From: Pseudobacteriovorax sp.
GTDB taxonomy: Bacteria; Bdellovibrionota_B; Oligoflexia; Oligoflexales; Oligoflexaceae
DNA length: 64,000 nt
NCBI GenBank assembly: GCA_013215145.1
Contig: JABSRP010000012.1
Coordinates: forward strand, 1 to 64,000
Reading direction: 5' to 3'
The notes beneath the pieces are model-generated. The model ran no database searches, was not told where the DNA came from, and was given only the letters and a program-made list of their open reading frames with translations. The position numbers and the translations under genes are program-made. Below, piece by piece: positions 1 to 8,693 of this stretch; within the stretch, counting starts at the first letter, position 1, and each line of letters opens with the position of its first letter.

Positions 1-1
1 T

Positions 2-196
2 CACCAAGAAGTACCTATAAATATTACGGTTCTAACTGGTACTGGGAGCTGAATCCAGCCTTAAGTTAACAGCATTGGAACGTCTATCTTGCAAAGCATT
101 TAGACAGGCGAGTTTAATATTGACGTATTCACTTCTGAGGAAATAGACGTTGGCAACCAGGAGTCTGACTTAATGGTAATGATAAAGCTTGATTAA
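2..196 (+). pseudogene. Possible decayed C-terminal remnant of a protein gene
   Basis: No intact gene lies in the first 340 bases, but protein-like reading can be followed across frames. Frame 2 is open from 2 to a TGA at 50-52. Frame 3 then reads AESSLKLTALERLSCKAF over about 51-110. Frame 2 resumes at 104 and reads NIDVFTSEEIDVGNQES, ending in TAA at 194-196. Two frame changes would join these into one C-terminal segment, as in a decaying gene or an assembly with indels. The alternative frame 1 reading of 22 codons ending at 67-69 is also open, so chance cannot be excluded. Bases 197-340 show nothing I can name. Confidence 0.33.
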
Positions 197-340
197 GTCT
201 TATAAATTTAGTTGCTTATAGAAATGTTTAAATGTTTTGACCGATGATTCGATAATCTGTTTCTTGTGGCATGGAGGTTGCTTTTTAACCTACATAGCCA
301 AAAGGCATATTTACTTATGATTTAAACCGGGGGAATTCTG

Positions 341-604
341 ATGTTACTTAGACTTATTGCTATCGCAAGTTTTGCTACTTCTTGTATGACCTATGACAGT
401 AAGATTGAACAATATGATTTTACTTATCAAGGTAAGGAATCACTGTCTGAGAATCAGGAGTTCTCCAAGTTTACCCAAGACGACAAGTTTTGTAATAACA
501 ACGCCGCTAAGGTTTACGTAGAGGCGCGAAACGAAAATGCCAGTGATACCGACAAGTTTGTTGGTTGTATGAAGTCACGAGGATGGACAGCTGACTTACG
601 TTAA
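341..604 (+). CDS. Small putative lipoprotein
   Basis: This 87-residue protein is of unknown function. Its N-terminus has a short hydrophobic stretch ending in FATSC, a loose lipobox match with the cysteine at residue 15, so it may be a lipid-anchored envelope protein. The mature part is polar and holds two further cysteines (DKFCNN near 51, VGCMKSRGW near 76) that could form a disulfide. The ending CMKSRGW resembles other small lipoproteins that finish in a conserved CM..RGW motif. The ATG at 341 follows the ribosome-binding site GGGGGA. The gene stands alone. Confidence 0.7.
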   Translation: MLLRLIAIASFATSCMTYDSKIEQYDFTYQGKESLSENQEFSKFTQDDKFCNNNAAKVYVEARNENASDTDKFVGCMKSRGWTADLR

Positions 605-808
605 TTCACGGTTATTGTCCTTCCCCATTTCAATAGGGCTGGCTGCGGCCTAGCCCATTTGAAAAAGTGCCCACCAGTTTCAAAGAATAACCTTTATATT
701 TCAATTAGTTAAAAATTAGCGTCAAGCTTCTTTGGCTGCAGACTGAAAAAAAGGAAAGACCTGCCGATATCCTCCGTGTGACGGAATTTATGATCGACGA
801 GGTTATCT

Positions 809-2065
809 GTGCTGCAGAAGCGCAAACGGTTTAAAACAGGTGAGATAATTTTCGCGGAAGGTGATCCGGGAGACAGCGCATTTATTATCGAAAGCGGTCA
901 GGTAGAGATGTTTGTAGGTCCTCCGGACGACTCCGTCTGCATCATGACTTTCGGGATAGGAGAGATCTTTGGTGAGATGTCGGTGATCGACGGATCCACT
1001 CGCACCTCTTCTGCTCGCGCGACGGAGCCCTGCGAGCTCATTATTGTCTCAGCGGAAGCTTTGGCTGAACGTATCGAGGATGCCGATCCCATAGTACGCT
1101 TCCTAGTCACTATGCTGTTGAAACGGATGAGGTCAGTTGGAAAAAATACTAGTAATTCAGCTCTTTTAGATGTCGATGGCAACAACCAATCGAGGCTTTT
1201 GACCGTTAGCGGACTGACTGGAGAGGGAGAAAAGGAGCGGACCCTTAAAGTCATCGAAAAGATGCGCATCGAATCCGAGCTTAAGCAAGCTCTTCATGCT
1301 GATGAATTTGCCTTACATTATCAACCTATCATCGATCTCCGCTTTGGCAGTATTGCAGGGTACGAGGCTTTGATCCGTTGGAGCAGTCCTGAACGCGGTC
1401 TCGTTCGGCCAGATATATTTATGGGAATAGCTGAGGAGACATCGCTTATCGTTCCCATCGGGCGATGGGTAATCGAACGAGCCTGTAGGGATCTGAAAAC
1501 CTTTCTAGATCGCATGAAGGAATTGAACTCCAACGAAGAGCCAGATCTTTTCGTGAGTATTAATATCTCTGGCAAACAGTTTTTAGACGGCAACTTCTTT
1601 AGTCATCTGACAGAGTCAGTGAAAGCTTCGGGAGTGAGAAACTCACAGGTGAAACTCGAAGTAACGGAAAGGATTTTTATGGAAGGCCCTAATGCCTTGC
1701 ATTCAATCAAGCGGTGCCGTGAATTAGGATTCCACGTTTCGTTAGATGATTTTGGAACAGGCTATTCGAGCCTCAGCTATTTAGCTCAATTTCAGGTGGA
1801 TAGTATAAAAGTCGATCAGTCCTTTGTTAAAAGGATGCTAGCGGACCCCAAAACTTTCGTCATCACTCAGGCCATTATAGCTATGGCGAACGGTCTTGAC
1901 ATACCCGTGATTGCTGAGGGTATCGAAAATGAAGAGGAGTTCTATACACTTGGAGAGGATATGCTTTGCCGGTACGGTCAAGGCTACTGGTTCAGCCGTC
2001 CCACTCCTCTCGCTGATGCCTTAAGTTTATTGGGGCACCCACTACCCGTAAAGAAAGTGTCTTGA
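809..2065 (+). CDS. Cyclic-nucleotide-binding domain fused to EAL c-di-GMP phosphodiesterase
   Basis: A two-domain cytoplasmic signalling protein of 418 residues. Residues 1-110 form a CRP-like cNMP-binding beta-roll (FAEGDPGDSAFIIESG, IFGEMSVIDG). Residues about 160-410 form an EAL domain, which in this family hydrolyses c-di-GMP to pGpG. The catalytic and metal-binding motifs all look intact: EAL at about 186, NISGKQF, EVTE, DDFGTGYSS near 312, KVDQSF and AEGIEN. There is no DNA-binding domain. The start is GTG at 809 with CGACGAGG just upstream; an earlier ATG at 790 is in another frame. A ligand of the beta-roll probably tunes the phosphodiesterase, but the ligand cannot be told from sequence. 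Confidence 0.92.
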   Translation: MLQKRKRFKTGEIIFAEGDPGDSAFIIESGQVEMFVGPPDDSVCIMTFGIGEIFGEMSVIDGSTRTSSARATEPCELIIVSAEALAERIEDADPIVRFLVTMLLKRMRSVGKNTSNSALLDVDGNNQSRLLTVSGLTGEGEKERTLKVIEKMRIESELKQALHADEFALHYQPIIDLRFGSIAGYEALIRWSSPERGLVRPDIFMGIAEETSLIVPIGRWVIERACRDLKTFLDRMKELNSNEEPDLFVSINISGKQFLDGNFFSHLTESVKASGVRNSQVKLEVTERIFMEGPNALHSIKRCRELGFHVSLDDFGTGYSSLSYLAQFQVDSIKVDQSFVKRMLADPKTFVITQAIIAMANGLDIPVIAEGIENEEEFYTLGEDMLCRYGQGYWFSRPTPLADALSLLGHPLPVKKVS

Positions 2066-2209
2066 GGTTCGTTTCTTTGTCTCTGGAAGCTGGAATCCCT
2101 CTGCCTTAGACTGGAATATGACTAGATCTCAGCTTTATTAACGTTCTATAACATGCTATAAAGTGCCGTTTTGACGCTTGCTCCGGTGACGAAGAGAAGG
2201 ATTCAATAT

Positions 2210-2827
2210 TTGGATAAGACCCAAACCACCGACCTGAAAATTAAACTTTATTCCGAAACTAGTCTACCTACCACCTGGGGTATGTTTCAGATCTCGGTGT
2301 ATCGAGATAATAAAACTCAAGACGAAACTATTTTAATCAGTAAGAATTTAGATTCGGTGGAATCTCCCTTTGTGAGGATTCATTCCGAATGTATCACGGG
2401 TGAGGTTTTTGGTTCCCTCAAGTGCGACTGTCGTGAACAATTAAACCTAGCATTGGCAAAAATTGAAACTGATGGTTCTGGAGCTGTCGTCTATTTACGT
2501 CAAGAGGGCCGTGGAATTGGGCTAGGAAATAAAATCAAGGCCTATGCCCTACAAAATCAGGGTTTGGATACCATTGAGGCAAACCATAAGCTGGGATTTG
2601 GAACAGATCTGAGAGAGTTTGATATTGCTGCATTGGTTCTTAAGGATAAAAAAGTAACTTCCGTGAAACTCAATACCAATAATCCTGAAAAACTATCATC
2701 TCTTGAATCGAACGGGATCGAGATAAAAGAAAGGATTCCATCGATTACCTCTGTCAACTCTCATAACGAACCATACCTAGAAACGAAATATAAAAAACTA
2801 GGGCACCTGCTAGGTAAACTCTTTTAG
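2210..2827 (+). CDS. ribA: GTP cyclohydrolase II (riboflavin synthesis)
   Basis: RibA opens the imidazole ring of GTP and releases formate and pyrophosphate, the first step of riboflavin synthesis. The zinc cysteines are present in CITGEVFGSLKCDC, followed by the substrate-binding run YLRQEGRGIGLGNKIKAY and GFGTDLREF. At about 205 residues it is a stand-alone RibA, not the RibBA fusion. I chose TTG at 2210 because GAGAAGG lies 9 bases upstream; a TTG at 2171 would add 13 residues but has no clear ribosome-binding site. No FMN riboswitch is visible upstream. Its 3' end overlaps the convergent export lipoprotein by 4 bases. Confidence 0.93.
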   Translation: MDKTQTTDLKIKLYSETSLPTTWGMFQISVYRDNKTQDETILISKNLDSVESPFVRIHSECITGEVFGSLKCDCREQLNLALAKIETDGSGAVVYLRQEGRGIGLGNKIKAYALQNQGLDTIEANHKLGFGTDLREFDIAALVLKDKKVTSVKLNTNNPEKLSSLESNGIEIKERIPSITSVNSHNEPYLETKYKKLGHLLGKLF

Positions 2828-3435
2828 TTAATAAAAATGATGTCTCCGCGCTCTAGGACGAAATTATCGATGATAGATTTCTTTTCTGCCATCTCTTCCA
2901 GTGATGTTGTATATCGTTGCCTTAATCCAGTCTTATCTGAGCGTATGAGAATTACGCGAGCACTGTCTCCCACTGCACCGCCTGCTCGAGCTAGACCTTC
3001 GAGCAAAGTGGTTTTCTCGCTGAAGGTGTAAACTCCTGGACTACGAATATTACCAGAGAATGTTACTTTGTAACTATGAGACGAGGCCGCAGCGACGGTA
3101 ACTCTAGGGTATTTAACATGAGGTTTAAGCTTGATTTGGATCGCGGTTTTGAGAAGGCCTACCGATCGATTCTTGGCGAATACGGGGCCAATGCCAGGTA
3201 GTATTATGTGTCCGCTCTGTTTGACTAAAAATCGACCTGAATATTTAGGCTGCCGATGCACGTAGACTTCAATGACGTCATCGGGAGCGAATATATAGTC
3301 GCCACTATTAGCCGAAAACGTCGTTCCTACAGGAGCTCTAGAAATATCTGGCAAGACAACAGGTTTTTCCTCGGGTGTTGTTTTGCATCCCAAGATAAAA
3401 ATTGATATGAATGCAAAGATAGAGAAAAATCTCAC
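2824..3435 (-). CDS. Wza-like polysaccharide export lipoprotein
   Basis: An outer-membrane lipoprotein of the polysaccharide biosynthesis/export family. The signal peptide ends in FILGC, a good lipobox with the cysteine near residue 17. Residues about 45-120 are a Poly_export domain (YIFAPDDVIEVYVHRQPKYSG, VKQSGHIILPGIG), and about 125-200 form one SLBB beta-grasp domain (FSGNIRSPGVYTF, LARAGGAVGD). At 203 residues it is about half the length of Wza, so it lacks the further SLBB and channel-forming helix and may be an adaptor rather than a full pore. No glycosyltransferase or Wzc-type kinase is next to it. Confidence 0.85.
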   Translation of the reverse strand: MRFFSIFAFISIFILGCKTTPEEKPVVLPDISRAPVGTTFSANSGDYIFAPDDVIEVYVHRQPKYSGRFLVKQSGHIILPGIGPVFAKNRSVGLLKTAIQIKLKPHVKYPRVTVAAASSHSYKVTFSGNIRSPGVYTFSEKTTLLEGLARAGGAVGDSARVILIRSDKTGLRQRYTTSLEEMAEKKSIIDNFVLERGDIIFIN

Positions 3436-3589
3436 GGTACTCTCCTACGACTGGTTCTTTCGTGATTTCGGCAGAATTTACCTAGTGTTAAGTGCTGTGT
3501 AGGTAACTATTTGTTATTTAAACGAATATATTTACAGGTAGGTGAGAAATTTTGGTTTATCCACAGGATATCCCCAAGGATTTATTGAC

Positions 3590-4144
3590 ATGCTAGGGAT
3601 TTATTTTGCGACAAAATATGGGTACGCGGCTTTAGCCGTTGATAGTGACGAGCTCCAGAGGCTTTGGTTGCCTTACAGCAACCTCGACAGGCTGCGGCAA
3701 GAGCTAGTAGACGAAGGGTACTATCCTTTTGAATGGAACAAAGAGACCCCTGAGTTTCCTTCCTGGGTTGATCATCTAGTGGAACTCATTCAAAGGTACT
3801 TCCGAGGTCTACTCACTCATCCCGACTTTTCCTTTGTGCCGCTGAATAAGACGTCTTGGTCGAGATTCCAAAATTTGGTTTATAAGGCCTTGCATGAAGT
3901 CCCTTATGGAATGACCATGACCTATAGGGAACTAGCAGATAAAATTGGTTCGCCTGGCGCGGCTCGGGCCGTGGGGACTTGTATGGCCAAAAATAAGTTC
4001 CCGCTAATTATGCCATGTCATCGGATAATCAAATCTGATGGAAAGATTGGTAATTTCACTGCGGATGGCAGCGTGCAGCTGAAACAAGCTATGCTTTCCA
4101 TAGAATCGTCAGGATTTGCAACCGACGATATAGGCAACATATGA
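3590..4144 (+). CDS. Methylated-DNA--[protein]-cysteine S-methyltransferase
   Basis: A suicide DNA-repair protein that moves the alkyl group of O6-methylguanine onto its own cysteine. The C-terminal half has the helix-turn-helix part (YRELADKIGSPGAARAVG) and the active-site loop PCHRII, with the acceptor Cys in PCHR. The N-terminal half resembles the Ogt/Ada-C ribonuclease-like domain. I start at ATG 3590, preceded 9 bases upstream by AAGGA; a GTG at 3542 would add 16 residues. The 3' end overlaps the convergent methyltransferase gene by 36 bases. Confidence 0.92.
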   Translation: MLGIYFATKYGYAALAVDSDELQRLWLPYSNLDRLRQELVDEGYYPFEWNKETPEFPSWVDHLVELIQRYFRGLLTHPDFSFVPLNKTSWSRFQNLVYKALHEVPYGMTMTYRELADKIGSPGAARAVGTCMAKNKFPLIMPCHRIIKSDGKIGNFTADGSVQLKQAMLSIESSGFATDDIGNI

Positions 4145-4897
4145 CTCGCAGAGCTCGCCTTCGGTTGTCTTATCGAATACTCCGTTGCCGTCGCCCTCTT
4201 CGTCTGTTCCTTCCCAATAGATGTGATGGCTAGCAAATCCTGCTTCATCCAAAAGATCACAAATTTCAGGAATAGACCAAAGGCGCCAGTCATAGGTGAA
4301 CACTTTCTCCCGCTTTTCCTCGCCATTGCGCTTTATGTGAATATAAAACATGGCTTCGTGTGTCAGTGGATGAAAGCTATCCTGATCCCAAAAATAGGAA
4401 AAGTCGTCATGTTCAGTCTCTTGTTCATTGGGCTCCATACAATCCGGACCACCAAAGCAATCTAACACCAGTATGCCGTCGTCTTTGAGACTTGCTCGAC
4501 AAGCTTTGAAGTAGTCGAGCAGCAGAGATCGTTGTTTGAACCCGAAGTAGGAAAAGTTCAAGGCGGCTATGATATCAGCCTGTGGTAGCTCGTCAGATAG
4601 AACATTTGTTTCGAGGATGGTGACACGCTTTTTTTGCTCTTCATTCAGTTGGCTAAAATAGTTTGCCATCCCGTATTGAACTGGCTCTGGATCTAGGTCG
4701 ATGCCGGTAGCTATATAGGAATCGTTAAGCTTGGTCCAAGAGCAACACAAGGCAAAGGCGGCACAAAAATCTTCTCGCATGTGTTGAAAGGATTTTCCAG
4801 GATTGATCTCCTTGTACAGACGCTCTAAAAATTCGGCATCAGCCTCAGGTGACTGAACGGATTTTGCGTAATACTCATATTTATCAAACTCTTTCAT
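4109..4897 (-). CDS. Class I SAM-dependent methyltransferase
   Basis: A 262-residue protein with the Rossmann methyltransferase fold. The sequence REDFCAAFALCCSW followed by ATGIDLDPEPVQYG fits the subgroup whose motif I reads EDFC(G/A) and whose acidic loop (DLDPEP) binds the ribose of S-adenosylmethionine. ADIIAALNFSYFGF is motif IV, and DDGILVLDCFGG is the following strand. The substrate is unknown. GTG 4900 and ATG 4897 are adjacent; GAGG sits at the right distance for the ATG. The gene lies 7 bases after the SprT-like gene and is probably the last gene of the gluQ-thiL operon. Confidence 0.85.
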   Translation of the reverse strand: MKEFDKYEYYAKSVQSPEADAEFLERLYKEINPGKSFQHMREDFCAAFALCCSWTKLNDSYIATGIDLDPEPVQYGMANYFSQLNEEQKKRVTILETNVLSDELPQADIIAALNFSYFGFKQRSLLLDYFKACRASLKDDGILVLDCFGGPDCMEPNEQETEHDDFSYFWDQDSFHPLTHEAMFYIHIKRNGEEKREKVFTYDWRLWSIPEICDLLDEAGFASHHIYWEGTDEEGDGNGVFDKTTEGELCESYVAYIVGCKS

Positions 4898-4904
4898 CAC
4901 AACC

Positions 4905-5993
4905 TCATCTCAATAAAAGCTTTTGCGGGTTTGATTGTTTTATACCCTTGTTTATGGCTAGACGACGCCCATTTTTTTGACCTTCTGAGTAGCCTATCAT
5001 ATCTCTAAATCGGCTCCTTTGCGAGGTCTGTCTCAACTTTGGATAGCGTTTTCTAATAGCTAGATTGAGTGTTTGGGACTGCAATGCCCTGACTTCTACT
5101 TCTTGTTGGCTCAGATTATGCTCTTTGTCTGACTCGAGTTTCTCAGCAAGTCCCGCAATCACGCCTAATAAGTAGCTTTTCCGATTTGCGCCGGCGCCTG
5201 CTTGGCGTTTGTAAGCTTGCCACATCAGAGGGAGGCGATTCCAAACATAAAAATACAAATACTCTGCAAGTTCAACATTTTCCTTACGTCCAATGATTTC
5301 CAGAGATTTGTAAGTAGTCGTTTTTTTTGCACAATAGCTGGTTTGGAATACGATATCAACAAGATAATGCTCACAAAGGAGACTAGCTAATCGAAGCTGA
5401 TGGTGAGGGATAGATTTTTTCTCGTGACAAATCCGACGGAAGGTATAGTCCTCAGAATCAGACAGATTAGATGGCTCAATCTGAAACTTCTCTTGAAGTT
5501 TCTTTGCCATATGCATGGCAAGAAAGGCCTCATTTTCGTTGCTGGATTGAGAGAGAGCTTGGAGCTTTGCTAGTTTCGCTTCGATTTTTGTTAGCTGAGC
5601 AGACTTTTTCGTATCCGGTCCTACTGTTTTAGAGATGTCCCCTGTTGCCCTACGTGCCCAGTGAGCGACGGCTAATTGCTCACAAGCACAATGAAACAGC
5701 TCGTCATGATGATGGGTCTTGGAGGAAAGAATCTCTTGGGCGAATTGATGGGCTATTTCATGTTTGAAAATCTCTATCACTACGGTCCAGTCATACTGTT
5801 TGATTAGATTCGTATTAATATATATGCATCTTAGTAAAGGGTCCCATTTGCCCCACCATGAGTTACTGTCGCTGATCTGAATGGTTGGTTTCCTAAGTTT
5901 TGCCGAATATTGAAAGCAAATATCATCGAACTCGCGATAAAGTTGTAGCGTCCAGGCTTTTTTATAGTAAGAGGAAAAATCGCCATCAATCAT
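4905..5993 (-). CDS. SprT-like metal-binding protein with DUF2786 region
   Basis: A protein of about 362 residues. Residues about 5-120 resemble a SprT-like zinc metallopeptidase: the motif HEIAHQF is followed by further histidines (THHHDELFH). Residues about 135-180 (KIEAKLAKLQALSQSSNENE, then AFLAMHMAKKLQEKF) match the DUF2786 pattern, and the remaining basic C-terminus is of the kind that follows DUF2786. Similar combinations are known in phage and bacterial proteins, with no established role. The start is ATG 5993, which follows AGGAAG and overlaps the end of thiL by 8 bases, suggesting translational coupling; longer starts up to 6071 would run deep into thiL. A proteolytic role is inferred from the motif only. 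Confidence 0.78.
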   Translation of the reverse strand: MIDGDFSSYYKKAWTLQLYREFDDICFQYSAKLRKPTIQISDSNSWWGKWDPLLRCIYINTNLIKQYDWTVVIEIFKHEIAHQFAQEILSSKTHHHDELFHCACEQLAVAHWARRATGDISKTVGPDTKKSAQLTKIEAKLAKLQALSQSSNENEAFLAMHMAKKLQEKFQIEPSNLSDSEDYTFRRICHEKKSIPHHQLRLASLLCEHYLVDIVFQTSYCAKKTTTYKSLEIIGRKENVELAEYLYFYVWNRLPLMWQAYKRQAGAGANRKSYLLGVIAGLAEKLESDKEHNLSQQEVEVRALQSQTLNLAIRKRYPKLRQTSQRSRFRDMIGYSEGQKNGRRLAINKGIKQSNPQKLLLR

Positions 5994-6891
5994 TGGACTT
6001 CCTTTTATGTTCGTAGCCCCGTTCATCGACGATGGATTTATCGTCTGACCATCGAATGACCTCGTCTTCATCAGTTATAAATCCAATTCTTATCAATTGA
6101 GGGTATTTTTTGAGCAAAGTCTCGGCAATACTTGAGTTTACGGTAAAGCAGATTTCAAAGTCCTCTCCGTCGCTTAAGATCCGTTTGATTTGCTCGGGCT
6201 TGCTCAGATTCTGAATAGTATCTCTGGCTGGTAAAGCATCTTTGATCAAGAAAGCTCCGACTTTGCTTTGCTTTAAAATATGCCTCAGATCTGTGGCTAA
6301 ACCGTCTGATATATCTATCATACTTGTTATGGGGAACTGTCTGACTAGTTCATGGACTAGTTCCATAGGAGGAGAAAAATCTAGGTGATGACCTGCCAGG
6401 CTTCCTCCTAAAGCTCCAGTAACGAATATATGATCATTCATACAAGCGCCGCTGCGTCTAATGGGTTGTCCTTTGATTGGTCTCCCAGTTAGGTTTATGG
6501 AAACCACTAGGGGCCCATCCCAAAAATTTGTATCACCACCTGCGACGGCAATACTGTAGGTATTCGTTAAAGATAGAAACGATTCTAAGAACTCTTCCAC
6601 AAACGACGGATTTAAGCTCTTAGGTATCGCTAGTGAAAGAGTCAGATACTCTGGTACCCCACCCATGGCGAGGATATCACTGATGTTCACGCATAGAACC
6701 TTGTTCGCTAGTTGTCTGGCGGTGATCTGACTAACAATAAAATGGGTGCCGTCCATGAGACAGTCTGTGGTCACCAAGCCAATCGCCGGATGAGAGGGTA
6801 AGATGGCACAGTCGTCCGCTGGGCCAAGTGTTACCAACGGGGACCGACTAAGGGATGTCTCGATGCGATTGATGATCTCAAGTTCGTCCAT
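5986..6891 (-). CDS. thiL: Thiamine-monophosphate kinase
   Basis: ThiL phosphorylates thiamine monophosphate to the cofactor thiamine diphosphate, using ATP. Family signatures are visible: LGPADDCAIL near the N-terminus (usually GDDxA), TTDCLMDGTHF, LCVNISDILAMGG, VAGGDTN and MIDISDGLATDLRHIL, with GEDFEICF near the end. The likely start is ATG 6891 (MDELEIINRI) with GAGGAA 7 bases upstream; it overlaps the end of gluQ by 14 bases. No other thiamine gene is adjacent, which is common for thiL. Confidence 0.95.
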   Translation of the reverse strand: MDELEIINRIETSLSRSPLVTLGPADDCAILPSHPAIGLVTTDCLMDGTHFIVSQITARQLANKVLCVNISDILAMGGVPEYLTLSLAIPKSLNPSFVEEFLESFLSLTNTYSIAVAGGDTNFWDGPLVVSINLTGRPIKGQPIRRSGACMNDHIFVTGALGGSLAGHHLDFSPPMELVHELVRQFPITSMIDISDGLATDLRHILKQSKVGAFLIKDALPARDTIQNLSKPEQIKRILSDGEDFEICFTVNSSIAETLLKKYPQLIRIGFITDEDEVIRWSDDKSIVDERGYEHKRKSND

Positions 6892-7783
6892 TCCAATATT
6901 CCTCAATGAGTTCTGATAACCCAATAGGGTTCTTCCGTTCCCCTATACCGATTTCCTTGGCGATTTGTCTAAAGACTTCCTCTGGCTCGATTCCCTGCTC
7001 TCTTAAACTCGAGATGGTAGTGCTTCTAAGTCTTTTGCTTAATTTGAGATGATCAGGCCCCACAATAAGAGGGTGGTGTCCATACACAGCGCCACAGTCT
7101 TTGCCATGAATTAAAGACTTAATGTAGGATTGACCGCCTGTGGCGTGGGTAATATCCTCTCCTCTGATGATTAAGTTCATAGATTCTACTAAATCGTCTA
7201 TAGCCACTGCGAACTGATAGGTCCAATTACCTTGGCGCTCCCGGATGAGCGGATCACCTGTCAAGCCATCAAAAGTCTGGACTTGTGGGCCTAGAAATAG
7301 ATCTTTCCATGAAAAGGTGTATGACTCCTGCCTGATCCGAACACCTCTCCCCTCACCCGGGCCGAGATTGCGATTACGGCAGTAGCCATCGTAGGTCAGT
7401 TGGCTTTTATCAGTCCCTATACGTCTTGAGATGGTCTTCCGGCTACAGTCACAATAGTACGTGTAACCTAACTCATGGAGTTTTTGAAAGTAGGATTCAT
7501 ATCTGTCAAAATGATCGCTCTGGAGGTAGATATGGGAGCTCTCGAAATGGAACCCTAACCATGTCAAGTCTTCGAGAATTCCATCAATGTGGCTTTGACG
7601 ACTGCGACCTTGATCATGATCTTCAATGCGCAAAAAAAGCTGGGCACTAACTTTTTTACCTATAGCATAAACTAAAAATGCCGACAGTACGTGCCCCAAG
7701 TGAAGCCTACCTGTTGGGCTAGGGGCAAATCGGGTTTTGATATTTTTGATGGATGTCACTTGAGTGAGGTCGGGAGGTCTCAT
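6878..7783 (-). CDS. gluQ: Glutamyl-Q tRNA(Asp) synthetase
   Basis: GluQ-RS is a truncated glutamyl-tRNA synthetase paralogue that attaches glutamate to the queuosine base of tRNA(Asp) rather than to the tRNA end. The class I signature appears as HLGH in FAPSPTGRLHLGH, and the second motif as KLSKR. The zinc-binding cysteines CDC and YDGYC are present. At about 301 residues it has the catalytic domain and no anticodon-binding domain, as expected for the family. I start at ATG 7783, which has AGGAAA upstream; an upstream ATG at 7837 adds 18 unlikely residues. It is divergent from murI. Confidence 0.92.
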   Translation of the reverse strand: MRPPDLTQVTSIKNIKTRFAPSPTGRLHLGHVLSAFLVYAIGKKVSAQLFLRIEDHDQGRSRQSHIDGILEDLTWLGFHFESSHIYLQSDHFDRYESYFQKLHELGYTYYCDCSRKTISRRIGTDKSQLTYDGYCRNRNLGPGEGRGVRIRQESYTFSWKDLFLGPQVQTFDGLTGDPLIRERQGNWTYQFAVAIDDLVESMNLIIRGEDITHATGGQSYIKSLIHGKDCGAVYGHHPLIVGPDHLKLSKRLRSTTISSLREQGIEPEEVFRQIAKEIGIGERKNPIGLSELIEEYWNGRT

Positions 7784-7865
7784 TCCATGTTTCCTACGGC
7801 ACGCAGTAGCTTTTTTCTCGAGCAGTATATATATCATGGTCTTGAAAAAAGGAGGAGTTTTCGCG

Positions 7866-8693
7866 GTGAGTCATAGCAAGGTTTCTCAAAAAGACGTACT
7901 GATACTAGATTCTGGCATAGGTGGCCTAAGTGTTGCCCGTGAAATTCACCTTGCACTGCCCGATGTTTCGACCGCCTATTTGGCAGATTTTTCCTTTTTT
8001 CCCTATGGAGAGAAGTCTCAGCCCGAATTGAATCACCGGGTCACAAGTATTGTGTCCCAGTGTATAAAACTCTTCGAGCCGAAAGTTTTAGTGGTGGCCT
8101 GCAATACGGCAAGTACTGTGGTCCTGCCCACTTTACGCAAAGAATTTGAGGTGCCTGTCGTAGGGGTTGTGCCTGCAATCCACCCTGCGGCTCGGCTAAC
8201 AAAAAGCGGCGTAATTGCCCTGCTAGCCACTAAAGGCACGATAGAAGGAAATTATATCGACGGCCTTGTTCAATCTGCTGGGCGCGAGTTACGCCTAGTA
8301 AAAGTCGCTAGCCAAAGACTAGTGGAAATTGCCGAAGAAAAACTTCGCGGTATTCCACCCAATCCAGAAGAATTAATATCGATTTGTAGACCTATATTTT
8401 CGAGTCATCTGGGTGTGCCTGATGTTGTTGTATTGGGTTGTACTCACTTCCCTCACCTTACCAATGAACTATTAAGTTCGGTTTCGTCACAGATTTCTTG
8501 GATTGATTCAGGAAAGGCCATAGCGAATAGAGTTGGTGTCCTGCTTCAATCTAGCAACTGTCATCAGCTTGACAATAGCCACGTCTTTACCGGTACAACT
8601 CCAGTGCAGGACCTTCCAGAAAAATTAAAGCTATCCATCGAAACTATGGGTTTTGACCTATTGCCTTGGCGTTGCGACGAGCCGATTGCTTGA
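7866..8693 (+). CDS. murI: Glutamate racemase
   Basis: MurI interconverts L- and D-glutamate to supply the D-Glu of peptidoglycan. Both catalytic cysteines sit in their usual contexts, VVACNTAST and VVLGCTHFPHL, and the N-terminal LDSGIGGLSV carries the conserved Asp-Ser. At 275 residues it has normal length. The start is GTG 7866, 8 bases after GGAGGAG; an in-frame ATG at 7836 lies upstream of that ribosome-binding site. The 3' end overlaps the convergent lipoprotein gene by 36 bases. Confidence 0.95.
   Translation: MSHSKVSQKDVLILDSGIGGLSVAREIHLALPDVSTAYLADFSFFPYGEKSQPELNHRVTSIVSQCIKLFEPKVLVVACNTASTVVLPTLRKEFEVPVVGVVPAIHPAARLTKSGVIALLATKGTIEGNYIDGLVQSAGRELRLVKVASQRLVEIAEEKLRGIPPNPEELISICRPIFSSHLGVPDVVVLGCTHFPHLTNELLSSVSSQISWIDSGKAIANRVGVLLQSSNCHQLDNSHVFTGTTPVQDLPEKLKLSIETMGFDLLPWRCDEPIA

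Noticed and set aside
615-690. Possible terminator after the first small lipoprotein
   Set aside because: GGGCT/AGCCC around a 10-base loop forms only a short stem and no T tract follows.
2066-2209. FMN riboswitch before ribA
   Set aside because: I looked for the conserved RFN blocks and found none in the 144-base leader.
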